A stretch of 64,000 nucleotides of DNA from positions 62,001-126,000 of the forward strand of contig JAKMXF010000302.1 in NCBI GenBank assembly GCA_024704765.1. The letters are read 5' to 3'. The notes beneath the pieces were generated by a model, which saw only the letters and a program-made list of their open reading frames with translations, made no database searches and was not told where the DNA came from. Below are positions 9,202 through 18,770 of this stretch, in pieces. How positions within the stretch are numbered: the stretch's first letter is position 1; every line of letters begins with the position of its first letter. Both the position numbers and the translations under genes were made by a program. The DNA is from Oopsacas minuta. Taxonomy: Eukaryota > Porifera > Hexactinellida > Lyssacinosida > Leucopsacidae.

Positions 9202-10428
9202 ATGTCACAAAGGTACATTGATCTGTCTTCAGATGATGATGGAAGGAGAGAAGCTGATGCTAAGAGGAAGGTATGTCATTATTTAATTAGTTATTATCCT
9301 CTATTTTATATTTATACTTATAGGCTTACAAACGTCGATCTCTTGGAGGCCCAATTTATAGCAGGGAGCACTTTATGAGTGAGATAATGAGCTATACAGA
9401 TGAAGAGTTGTTCCAACAACTCAAGAGATATAATTTTGACTGTGGACCTATTTCCGGCAGTACACGAAAAGTGTACCAAAAGAAACTAGCAGATAAGATG
9501 GTGGAGGGTCCCCCTCCCCCTCCTCCCAAGGTGCAGAGACGCTCCATGGGTCCAACCATCCGATCTCTGCCCGCTAAACTACCTGGCCCCGAGCCAGAAG
9601 ACGATATGATATCAGGTTCATCTGGCAGCGACATAGAAACCCAGGACTTTCAACCTGACTATTATCATAAGTTAGATATTCATTGGTAGCAAATTTATGT
9701 AATGATATTATTATGTGTGTTTATTTGCTAGACGCCGTATACAGGAAGATCCTACTCAAAGTCTCCCAAACAGCAAATCTCACAAAAAGAATGTGTGTCC
9801 TGACCTCAGTCACGAGACTTTGTTACCCTCGATTCAACTTAAAAGAATTGAGAAGGACAAGAGGTCCTCCCCTCCCCCGGAGGAGATTAACAAACATCCT
9901 CTGAAAATCCAACCAATGCACAAAGAGAGCGTAAAACCAAGACCAAAGAATACGAGCACAGGTACAGCTTCAAAAGATGATGTTTCTATTTGGGTACAAA
10001 TTATTATCTTATTAATCTGTTTGTTTGTAACCGTATTCTTTCTAACTTACATCCAGTCTGCTGAGACTCTTCCTAACCCTCCTGATCTGACTGATATACC
10101 CCCGGCTGTCGTAGATACAGAGCCTCTGGTTGATCCCATCCCTATCCCTGTCAGTCAGAATAGTACCCAACCCCCCACCCCTCCTCCAGAACACAACTCT
10201 ACAATAGAACTAGAATCTCCTCCAATAGAATCAGAATCTCCTCCAATTGAATCAGATCCTCCAATAGAATCAGATCCTCCAATAGAATCAGATCCTCCAA
10301 TGGAATCAGAATCTCCTCCAATAGAATCAGATCCTCCAAAAGATTCTAATAGTGACAAGAAATCTAAGAGGAAGAAAAAGTCTTCCTCCATCAAAGATAA
10401 AAGTTCTATAAAGGAAAGCACAAGATAA
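9202..10428 (+). CDS. LEM-domain inner nuclear membrane protein (emerin-like)
   Basis: Three exons, 9202-9270, 9324-9670 and 9732-10428, joined by 53- and 61-bp GT-AG introns, give 370 residues in frame. The LEM domain (about 45-82) has the signature SYTDEELFQQLKRYN...GPISGSTRKVYQKKL, close to emerin, and would bind BAF. A proline-rich linker follows, then one transmembrane helix at about 226-247 (WVQIIILLICLFVTVFF) and a tail on the luminal side. The tail holds hexapeptide repeats of PPIESD type and a Lys-rich end. Emerin-family proteins tether chromatin and lamina to the inner nuclear membrane. Unusual points are about 44 residues before the LEM domain and the long repetitive luminal tail, which emerin lacks. 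The lamin-like gene is 6 kb upstream. Confidence 0.85.
10216..10338 (+). repeat. 18/21-bp coding tandem repeat (PPIESD units)
   Basis: About six imperfect units of cctccaatagaatcagat, some extended by a GAATCT triplet pair, encode alternating PPIESD and PPIESES in the luminal tail of the LEM protein. All length changes are multiples of three, so the frame is kept. Confidence 0.85.
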
Positions 10429-10596
10429 CAAAGTAGCAATTCCCCTCACAAATTACATTACGTTACTAATTACCAATTAATCTAGTTTGATAGATTTTAC
10501 TGAATTTAATATAACTTTACTTTTGTGTATAGAATATATTTATGTTACTTATTGTATTTGCACGACACATAACATCTAATTAAACTACTCTATAGA

Positions 10597-11655
10597 ATGT
10601 CCCAATTAGTTGCCATAGGACTTATTGAGAAGGACACCGAGGATATAATCGAGTTTACTTGGGCCTACCCTACCATGGACAAATCCATCAAAGAACTCCT
10701 TGTAAGGAAGTGTCCTCCTAGCAACCTATCTGAATCCAATCAATATCTTTTACCCTATGTATTCAGCCATGGAGAAGGGTTCTGGTATTATATGCTAGCC
10801 AGTAAGTTCAATAATAAGGAATATTCTGGTTATGTTACTGATATATGCTTCACGATTCTGTCAAAAGACTTCCACCCTGAGAAGTATTACGATATATTAC
10901 AAGCTCTCCTGCAAACATTCCTATTCTCCAACAGTGTAGTTACCGTACTGAAATCTTATCTTAGTCTATTCGCTAAGAAGAGTTTAGATATTATTGGTAC
11001 AGATAAAGTGCTAAATATTAGTTCTTATGATCCTAGAAAAGCCTTCATTGCTTGTCCATTAAAACCACTAATATTACAGTTTGGTATTGAATCTATTCTG
11101 CTATACAATGCTATGCTACTCAAGTGTCGTGTCGTGGTATACTCCTCTGAGTTAGAAGCCCTGCTTGCCTTCACTAGAACTCTGCCTCTCCTGGCGTTAC
11201 ACAGGCAGAATTGGAGTATCGTATTCCCCTACGTAGATCTTGTAGATTATGAACTGACAAGTCTAAAGGAACAGCCGAATTATGTTGCTGGGTTTCTTGA
11301 CTCCTCTGTTGAGAATAGAATAGATCTATACGATATATTTGTTAATATTTCCTCTTCTACAATAACTATACCAGAACATGCTAAGAGTAGATTCAGTCTA
11401 AGCAAGGCTCATAAGGAAATAGCTAAGCTTATGATGGAGGTTGCTAATGATACGGGTAAGTCTGATCAGCAAGCTATTAAGGAAATTAACCTTAAGACTA
11501 AGGAGATGATAACTAACTTGAAAAATTTATCTATCCAAGAAGATGGGACCCCTGGGATGATATCTTACGAAATTCTCAAACAGAGAAAGTTCACCGCTAC
11601 AATGAGTAACTTTCTTTTCGCATTAGCAACAGTGGAAGGGCTAACACAGTTATGA
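10597..11655 (+). CDS. DENND10: DENN domain-containing protein 10 (FAM45)
   Basis: A 352-residue single exon, the usual length of this family (about 357). Conserved stretches include GLIEKDT near the N-terminus, LSKDFHPEKY, YDPRKAFIACPLK, RVVVYSSELEA, FTRTLPLLALHRQ, YVAGFLD, RIDLYDIFVN and a C-terminal LKQRKFTATMSNFL. DENND10 is a small DENN protein of late endosomes and multivesicular bodies, reported to act with Rab27 and the CCC/retriever system; that role comes from family knowledge. The start is an ATG one base after an AG at 10594-10595. Confidence 0.93.
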   Translation: MSQLVAIGLIEKDTEDIIEFTWAYPTMDKSIKELLVRKCPPSNLSESNQYLLPYVFSHGEGFWYYMLASKFNNKEYSGYVTDICFTILSKDFHPEKYYDILQALLQTFLFSNSVVTVLKSYLSLFAKKSLDIIGTDKVLNISSYDPRKAFIACPLKPLILQFGIESILLYNAMLLKCRVVVYSSELEALLAFTRTLPLLALHRQNWSIVFPYVDLVDYELTSLKEQPNYVAGFLDSSVENRIDLYDIFVNISSSTITIPEHAKSRFSLSKAHKEIAKLMMEVANDTGKSDQQAIKEINLKTKEMITNLKNLSIQEDGTPGMISYEILKQRKFTATMSNFLFALATVEGLTQL

Positions 11656-12236
11656 TCCATTTTATTATAATAAAAGGGTGTTTTGAATTGAATATTTCTT
11701 ATCGTATTTTCATTTATGTAATAATAGAGTACGTCAGGTTCAGAATTTTCTTACGATAAGGTCGTAAGTACATTTAGAGAATTAGACAACTTAGGTATAC
11801 ACTATCGTAATCAAAAATATTGCAAATACAATCTCTTAGAGATTTCTATTTTAGATTTCAGGTTCATGATTCATTACTGTAGACTTTCCTTTCAGTACAT
11901 TTTACCTAGACTTAGTCTTATAAACTATTAGAAAAGGAAAATGTTAATTTCTCCACATCTTTATGATATTTGTAATATCCTAAATAGTATTTTCTTAATA
12001 CTGTTAATGAAGTCATTATAATGTGACTTGAGTGCAACATGTGGCTATATTGCTTGCTATAGCCGTTAGTATGGAATTATGAATCCAAATAGAGAAGATT
12101 TCAATGTTATCTTAAAGACTAGTGTAGCACACAGTACAAAAAAGTATAAATAATATAGTATTACACATATATACATATGTATATATTTATTTTATTGTAG
12201 CTAACCCTATTATACTAGATTATTGAACGAACAGCT
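11656..12236. other. intergenic between DENND10 and SH2-WW gene
   Basis: No gene is visible. There are an inverted repeat ggctata/tatagcc at about 12043-12064 and an AT-rich palindromic tract with tatata stretches at 12168-12192, possibly core promoter sequence for the next gene. Confidence 0.4.
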
Positions 12237-14746
12237 ATGAACGATGATGTTTGTAAGTTGCAGTTAATTAATGAGATAATTCAACTTGATTTCTTATCTA
12301 ATGCCTTGTCTTTATAGTTTTCAATATGGTTGTATGCAGCACCTCAAGAAGAGAGGTGATAAAGACTCGGAAGGATGTGACAATCAAGAAAGCACTAGAC
12401 CCCATCCTCAAGAGATGGGGATATCATGACGTCAGCAATGTCAAACCCCAGCTCAGATACTATGATTCTGAATTAAGGCCTCAAACATTAGCAGGAGACA
12501 CTGCCGGTATGGAGGTATTTCTGAAGTCAGCTGATTCTGTTGACGCCATGCTAGCAGGTTTTCATCCATTTTTAAACAAAGCTTCAGTAAGTGGCCTATA
12601 CATAATGGTGTGTATAATATCATACACTTATTGATATATTATTGCTTTTGTAGATGAAAAGCTTCACACAAGGTTACATGAAATTTGATGGTTGGTATCT
12701 GACGAGAGAGAGCTCATCTGGAGATGGACAGCTGTCACTAGCTGTGACGTAAGCATAAATTTAATCGTACTTTCATACGTACTTACATTTATGAGATTGT
12801 TGAATTGTAGGTTCTCTAACCAGCTAAGACACTTCAAAATCAATTTCAGTCAGGCAGAGACTACATATAAGATAGCGTGTAGGTCTTTTGAAAATTTACA
12901 TCAGTTAATAGACTACTATAAAGACCATCCTCTCAAGAAAACAGCAGATGGAGAAATTTTCCTCTTGCATCCTATGTTAGGAAGCAAAAAGGTGAGATCA
13001 TATGTACATAGCAGTCGACTAAATCAGTCTGCCGTCTGATTTTGTATAACTATCTGTATATCGAACCTTAAGTTTATCTTTTATTTATATTTTGACCCTT
13101 TCAAGCCTGATTCACCAGAACAGCCAATGCCTGTCTCAAGTACTTACTCTGGTGAGAGACCCCTCCCTCCTATACCTGCCATACTTGCAACACCTACAGT
13201 TCCGGGATATCTAACCCGTGGTAAATCCAAAACCCTACCCCGAAAGCCCTCGAGAGAACCACGTGATGAATATAAACCTATAAATTCCATAAATCCCAAA
13301 GATCGCCCCCTACCCCCTCTCCCACCTCTCAACCATCCTCCTCCTCAGCTTCAAAAGCCAAGTATTATTACATCAAAGCCCAAACAGGATATTCTTACAA
13401 GCAAAGTTATTAATAATAATCCACCTAAGACAAAACCTGAACTTAAGCCCAAACCAGAATCAGAAATTTCTCCGAAACATGTTATTGATTTGAATCTAAA
13501 GAATAGGAAAGATTCTGGGCAATTTTCCGATCACAATGGTTTGAAATCTCCCTTGGCTCTAACTCCTCGAGCTTCTCCCAAACCTGTACTCACTCCTCAA
13601 GTCACTCATAGTGATCATAGTGTTGAAGAATATCCTCCAGCCTTGCCATGTCGACAGCAAAAATGCAATCCAAATTCTAACCATTTTGACAACTACCCTG
13701 AAATAAAGCCTAATATTAATTACAATGATAATAAAGGGGCAGATGATTCTAGACAAGATCCTTTCAAGAAAATCAAACCTCCGGATTCCTCAATATTAAA
13801 ACCAAAACAATCAGGAACAGCTCTTCCCCCTGCACAAGAGAATAACTTACCACACCCATGGACTAAGGTTTACTCCAACTCTCAGGGAAAATATTACTAC
13901 CATAATACTATCACCAACAAAACCAGCTGGAAAATACCGATACCGAATCAGCCGGTTGAAAAAAAGCCCTCTCAGACGACCTCTTCGGACAATAATTCCT
14001 CAAGAGATCCTCCCATGAGACAGAGGTCTGTTTCCACTATAGAGAAATCTCGTCACAGGAGAGCTCCCTCTCCTGACAGACAAACTGATCTAGTTTTTAA
14101 AGAAGTCCCAGAAGAACGTAAATTCAACGGAGCTGCACAATCTCCGCCTCTCTTTAGACAATCTTCTTATCCTAAACCACTACCCATAACGACGAATAAG
14201 CCTAAACGCGTGGACCCAAATTATGACTATTTATCTGGTGCCTCTTCTCCTTCAAACAATGACCATGTGGTTAATCCATCTCTAGCAAGGAAGGACAATA
14301 AGCCTAAATCTCCATCATTGAACTTATCAAAGCATTCAGATCCTGTCAATCCTTCTCGTCCTGTCTTCAATAACTCACCAGTACATAACGCTCCTACTGG
14401 TAAATCAGTAAAGGTAGGTAGATACAATATCCCAGCTCCTCCTCCCAACCTACCACCTGCATTCTCTAAAGAATCTACACCTCCTATTGTAAATAACAAC
14501 AGTAATAGTACCAATCCAAAATACAGTACTCAACCGCAGAACAATAGAAACAGTTTTTTGAATAGTATCCATGGTTTCAAACAACAACAACTAAGACCTG
14601 TTACTCCAGATCCCTCATCTAGTCCTTCTGATGAAAATTCTAATCACACTCTCCTAGGGGTGTTGAAAAGACGAATGGAGAAGAGAAATAGAGTGTTACA
14701 AGACTCAGACGAATCTGATTTCGAAAATCCTGATGATGACTGGTAA
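12237..14746 (+). CDS. SH2, proline-rich and WW adaptor-like protein
   Basis: Five exons, 12237-12252, 12318-12586, 12654-12748, 12811-12991 and 13106-14746, splice in frame to 733 residues. After about 85 unassigned residues comes an SH2 domain (about 88-190): helix A region, phosphotyrosine-binding Arg in GWYLTRESSS, strand FSNQLRHFKI and helix B FENLHQLIDYY. Exons 4 and 5 join at a phase-0 boundary, linking it to a long proline-rich region with RPLPPIP and RPLPPLPPL (SH3-ligand type) and one WW domain (about 437-465, HPWTKVYSN...KTSWKIP with both Trp). The product looks like a phosphotyrosine-dependent scaffold. I know no vertebrate protein with this order. AATAAA at 14746-14751 overlaps the stop codon. 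Confidence 0.75.
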
Positions 14747-15146
14747 ATAAAGACAGTATACCCACACTAACTATGATGTATTTATCATGTGTTATATGTG
14801 GAAATCTTATGAAATTATAATCGTAAATATCTTGTAAATACTTGTAAAAATTTTACCGCACTTGTTCATCCAGGAATTGTTCATGATGAATTGACTTGGT
14901 TGTTTTGAGTTATGAAGCATATTATTTGTATGTTTAAAGAATTGGTGCAAATATTTTATGATCTGTTATTTGTATTTATTGTTCCATTTCCCTTGCGTAT
15001 GCGATATGCCTTTCGGGGCATATCTTTGTACAGATCTCATAGGTATCGCATTCATTCTTCTCCTATTTAATCGTGTTATACTAGTGAGGCTCTACTATAG
15101 TTGTGTATTGTTATTATGTTACGTTAATCTGAGAATTGAAATACAA
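14747..15146. other. intergenic or 5' leader of PI-PLC-like gene
   Basis: AT-rich. An open frame begins at an ATG at 14958, but its first 63 codons are a run of hydrophobic and Cys residues typical of T-rich non-coding DNA. The start at 15147 followed by a Lys-rich segment is preferred. Confidence 0.4.
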
Positions 15147-16307
15147 ATGAAGGAAGAGAGGAAAATGAAGAAATGTACATGTAGCTTAAAGAGTTGTATA
15201 TTTATATTTTGTTGCTGCTTCAATATAATATCAGCTGTTTGTCTATGTTTCTTTATTTACCATTGCTTCATCTTGTTGATATTCACTCTTGATGCTTATG
15301 GAGGGTCTACATCTACTTGTAGAAGTTATTTCGTATCAGCTGATAATTACAAATACACTAGTAATATATCTAACCCTCTCTCCACAAACAATGCATCAAA
15401 CATTAGTGGGGGTAGATATAGGATGAATGAGGCTAGGACAATAGGGTTACACAACAGCTACCATATTATGAATTCATTATTTAGTCAGACATCTTGGGCT
15501 GCATACATGTTTGTATTTGTAAGTGCATGGAGCTACACACACCCCAGTTTAACAGGCCAATTGGAACAAGGATATCGAGTGTTTGAGATAGATATACATG
15601 CACGAGATGACGCGTTAATGGTCTACCATATACAGCTATTCGATCAGCTGACTACTTGTTATTGTCTTAGTGAATGTATAAATGAAATCAATTCTTGGTC
15701 TGATGCTAATCCATGGCATTTCCCTATAATTTTAGAATTCGAATACAAGTACTATTGGTATGAGGACGCTTACATATATCAGGGTAATAAGATCCAGTTT
15801 AAGCACATACTAGCACTTGAACAGGAGCTCATAAACGTGTTTGGAGGGAAACTAGTTACCCCTCAGTTACTAAGGGGGAAATATTCGACCCTCTTAGAAG
15901 CTATTAACGTCACTAAATGGCCAATAATTGATCAGGTGAGGGGTAGAGTATTTGCAGTGATGTGGGATGATACTGAATTGCTTGATATCTATCTAGAGGG
16001 TGACCGAGCTGATGAACCTGTTCTGTTTACGTTATATACCTCTGATAATGAACTTAACGGAGTGTTTGATAAATCTGGTAATCCAGTTGGTAAACAAGAA
16101 ATTATTAATTCGTCAGTAGAAACTGGTCGTATCCTAAGGACGAGGGTAGATTCAAGGTTGGAGTATAATCCAGAACGTAGGAATGTAGGACTAAATTCTA
16201 AAGCTCAATTACTAATCACAGACTTATTAGACAGGCCTTTATTCGAGGATTTGAAGAATCACTGTTATGTCTTAACTGATTTCTCTGAGTATGTTTGTAT
16301 TGGGTGA
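15147..16307 (+). CDS. membrane-anchored Ca2+-dependent PI-PLC-like protein (PI-PLC-C1)
   Basis: 386 residues from the chosen ATG; a longer form from 14958 would have 449. A basic N-terminus (MKEERKMKK) and a hydrophobic Cys-rich segment (about 17-47) suggest a signal anchor. The rest resembles the PI-PLC-C1 family of the PLC-like phosphodiesterase fold, best known from bacteria and fungi: HNSYH (102-106), VFEIDIHAR with Glu147, Asp149 and His151, VYH with His161, then CLSECINEINSWSDANPWHFPIILEFE. These His and acidic residues are where the family has its catalytic and Ca2+-binding residues. The predicted substrate is a phosphoinositide or a related glycerophosphodiester. It lacks the PH, EF and C2 domains of classical animal PLCs. 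Confidence 0.72.
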   Translation: MKEERKMKKCTCSLKSCIFIFCCCFNIISAVCLCFFIYHCFILLIFTLDAYGGSTSTCRSYFVSADNYKYTSNISNPLSTNNASNISGGRYRMNEARTIGLHNSYHIMNSLFSQTSWAAYMFVFVSAWSYTHPSLTGQLEQGYRVFEIDIHARDDALMVYHIQLFDQLTTCYCLSECINEINSWSDANPWHFPIILEFEYKYYWYEDAYIYQGNKIQFKHILALEQELINVFGGKLVTPQLLRGKYSTLLEAINVTKWPIIDQVRGRVFAVMWDDTELLDIYLEGDRADEPVLFTLYTSDNELNGVFDKSGNPVGKQEIINSSVETGRILRTRVDSRLEYNPERRNVGLNSKAQLLITDLLDRPLFEDLKNHCYVLTDFSEYVCIG

Positions 16308-16652
16308 TTATTGTATAGAATTTACGTTTTAGTTTTTATGGTTTTATAATTCTTTTCTATTAAATCGATTACTTTTCTTTTTGTATTCACAAAAGTGACA
16401 TCGTTTCTAACAAGTAAACATCTGGACTTGTTATATCCATCTATTCATTCATTGCCTTATCAGCCATTGATTTTATAATTGCATGTTAATGTGTGGAATT
16501 GTGGTGATTCGTGTTGACAGCTAAATATACGAATAGGTACACACACAGAGAGATTACAGTAAAACGGTTATAGAGTACTATGCGACTGAATTAGGTATTG
16601 TATCCGAGGTTACCATGCTGGGCACCTATGCATTGTTCGCTCAATAATAGCT
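16308..16652. other. intergenic between PI-PLC-like gene and EVI5
   Basis: I see no gene. It includes a short purine/CA-rich tract (acacacacagagaga at about 16538-16553) and the probable EVI5 leader. Confidence 0.4.
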
Positions 16653-18548
16653 ATGAGATCAGGTCTACGTCTGTGTATAAATATCACAGAATTAGATAAT
16701 TCAATTCAGATTGCAATACAATATACACTAATTAAAATGCTTAGTATGTCTAATGGTTCTACTGGCTCACTGACACAAGACGTAGTGAATAATCTTGATA
16801 CGCCGGTTGATATTCGAGCAAGGAGTTTCCCTGATAATAATCATGCAGAGGAATCTTCCAAAAATAAACCTATCGTTTCTAAAAAGTCTATGACCAGTTT
16901 GAACATACTCTCTGCCGTAGAGCTCGATGGTCAGACTGAGGAGGACCTTTGGGCTACTTGGAATGTTCTTCTCCAGAATTGGGATACTCTAAAGCGTAAG
17001 GCACGGTCTGGACTGGAACCACTCGTTAGAAAGGGAATCCCCATTCACTTGCGTCCAGTTGTTTGGAAGAATTTGGTCCAGACGGATACCAAGATCCTCA
17101 CACAGAGCTATCCCTCTCTAATCAACTCTGAGACTCCGTTTGAGAAGCAAATAATCAGAGACAGCACTCGTACCTTCCCCACCCATGAGATGTTCCAGTC
17201 TCCTGACAGCGATGGAGTAGAGAGTTTACGTAACTTAATGCATGCTTATGCCGTGTATGACAAGGAAGTAGGTTATTGTCAGGGTCTAGGATTTGTAGCT
17301 GGTCTCCTACTCATGATTATGCCTGAGGAAGAAGCATTCTGTGTATTCATACAAATTCTACAGGAAAATAGAATCCGTGACATGTACAAGCCCTCTATGA
17401 GTCTACTTTCTATCTGTAACCACCAGTTGGACAAATTGATAGAAGAGACACACCCACACGTGTACTATCATCTCAAACATCAGGGATTCTCCTGCTCTCT
17501 ATACGCATCTACTTGGTTCTTAACTCTTTTCTCGACTATGCTTCCTCTTGACACTGTATTCAGGATAATGGATATATATCTTATTGAAGGACTCAATATT
17601 ATATTCCAAGTAGCTCTGGCATTGATTGACATGGCTCAGTCAGATCTTATGGATTTAGAGATGGAAGGTATTCAGCATTTCTTCACTAATGATTTAGGTC
17701 AGAGATATGGAAAGGATGCTGATACGTTAATAAAACGCGCTACGAGCATAGATATTGATAAGCGTAAGCTGAGGAGATGGGAAAAGGAATATATCCGTAA
17801 AAAGGAGAGAGAGTTACAAGAGAGAAGAGAGATTATACATTTTAAGAATGAAAATAAGAATTTAACTGAGAAGGTCTCAATGTTGGAGAAAGTTAACGGT
17901 GAATTAGCTCCTCAACTGATTGCCAGTCAGGTAAAGTGTGCCGAAGCTTCGGAAGAAACCGTGAGATTGAAGAATGAGCTATCTAAGCTCCGTAAGCAAA
18001 CTGCTACCAAAGGGAACTCTCCTAACAAAGTGAAGGAAGACATTGATGTAGAAAATGACTCATTCCAGGATCTGATTCATAGCCTAGCTACCCTCAAGGT
18101 TCATCTAGCCGAGAAAGCAAATAAAATAGAGCAACAAACTCTAGAATTGAGGAACACACGAAATGAGAACACAAAGTTAAGGAGTGCTCTATTAGAAGCT
18201 CATCAAGAACTCCACAAATTTCGTAAAAGATTTTCCACCTCTCAAACTGGCAGTCAACTGTCACTCAATTCATTCGAAGAAGACATATACCCGTTTTACA
18301 CAGCTACAAACGAAAGTAAACTCGAGAAGATAGAGAAGGAGCTGAGAGAATATAAGAAATGTGAATTGAATCTACCTCGCACAGAAATGGATGATAACAG
18401 TAACAATTCCTCTATCTCCAGTCTACACGCAATAACCAATGAGTCCGATGAATATATTGATCTCAACACTAGTAATAGCAGTAGAAAGAATAACTTAAAT
18501 ATCTCTACATCCAAGAAACACAGCAGATCGCTTGATCATGTCAAATAG
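16653..18548 (+). CDS. EVI5: EVI5-family TBC Rab GTPase-activating protein
   Basis: 631 residues from the first ATG, or 603 from the ATG at 16737 (MLSMSNGS), which may be the true start. The segment EEDLWATWNVLLQNWD directly before the TBC domain is characteristic of EVI5. The TBC domain contains RKGIPIHLRPVVWK, the arginine finger in IIRDSTRTFP and the glutamine finger in VGYCQG, followed by MPEEEAFCVF and YASTWFLTLFS. A long coiled coil follows, as in EVI5 and EVI5L. The family acts on Rab11/Rab35-type GTPases in recycling and cytokinesis. The C-terminus is Ser/Asn-rich and not conserved. Human EVI5 is 810 residues, so the coiled-coil part is shorter here. Confidence 0.9.
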   Translation: MRSGLRLCINITELDNSIQIAIQYTLIKMLSMSNGSTGSLTQDVVNNLDTPVDIRARSFPDNNHAEESSKNKPIVSKKSMTSLNILSAVELDGQTEEDLWATWNVLLQNWDTLKRKARSGLEPLVRKGIPIHLRPVVWKNLVQTDTKILTQSYPSLINSETPFEKQIIRDSTRTFPTHEMFQSPDSDGVESLRNLMHAYAVYDKEVGYCQGLGFVAGLLLMIMPEEEAFCVFIQILQENRIRDMYKPSMSLLSICNHQLDKLIEETHPHVYYHLKHQGFSCSLYASTWFLTLFSTMLPLDTVFRIMDIYLIEGLNIIFQVALALIDMAQSDLMDLEMEGIQHFFTNDLGQRYGKDADTLIKRATSIDIDKRKLRRWEKEYIRKKERELQERREIIHFKNENKNLTEKVSMLEKVNGELAPQLIASQVKCAEASEETVRLKNELSKLRKQTATKGNSPNKVKEDIDVENDSFQDLIHSLATLKVHLAEKANKIEQQTLELRNTRNENTKLRSALLEAHQELHKFRKRFSTSQTGSQLSLNSFEEDIYPFYTATNESKLEKIEKELREYKKCELNLPRTEMDDNSNNSSISSLHAITNESDEYIDLNTSNSSRKNNLNISTSKKHSRSLDHVK

Positions 18549-18770
18549 TAAAACACAAATTTACTTCGATTGTGTATATTTTGATTTGAAAAGAGACTGT
18601 TTGTTTTAAATTTGAAATTTAAAGTGTTTGCCACATGGTTTATTAATAATGTAGAAATTATCCAAGAGGTCAGATGGCTTATAGAGCAATACTGTAAGAT
18701 ACATTACGTTGCAATATTATGTTCTTTTCTTATGTATCTAATTTATACAATACATCCACTTAGTCATATC

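Noticed and set aside
14958-15146. First 63 codons of the PI-PLC-like frame as coding
   Set aside because: Leu, Cys, Tyr and Phe runs typical of T-rich DNA. I prefer the later ATG, though a longer form is not excluded.
18612-18770. N-terminal extension of NAE1 from a TTG
   Set aside because: Non-ATG start; NAE1 orthologues begin at the equivalent of 18771.
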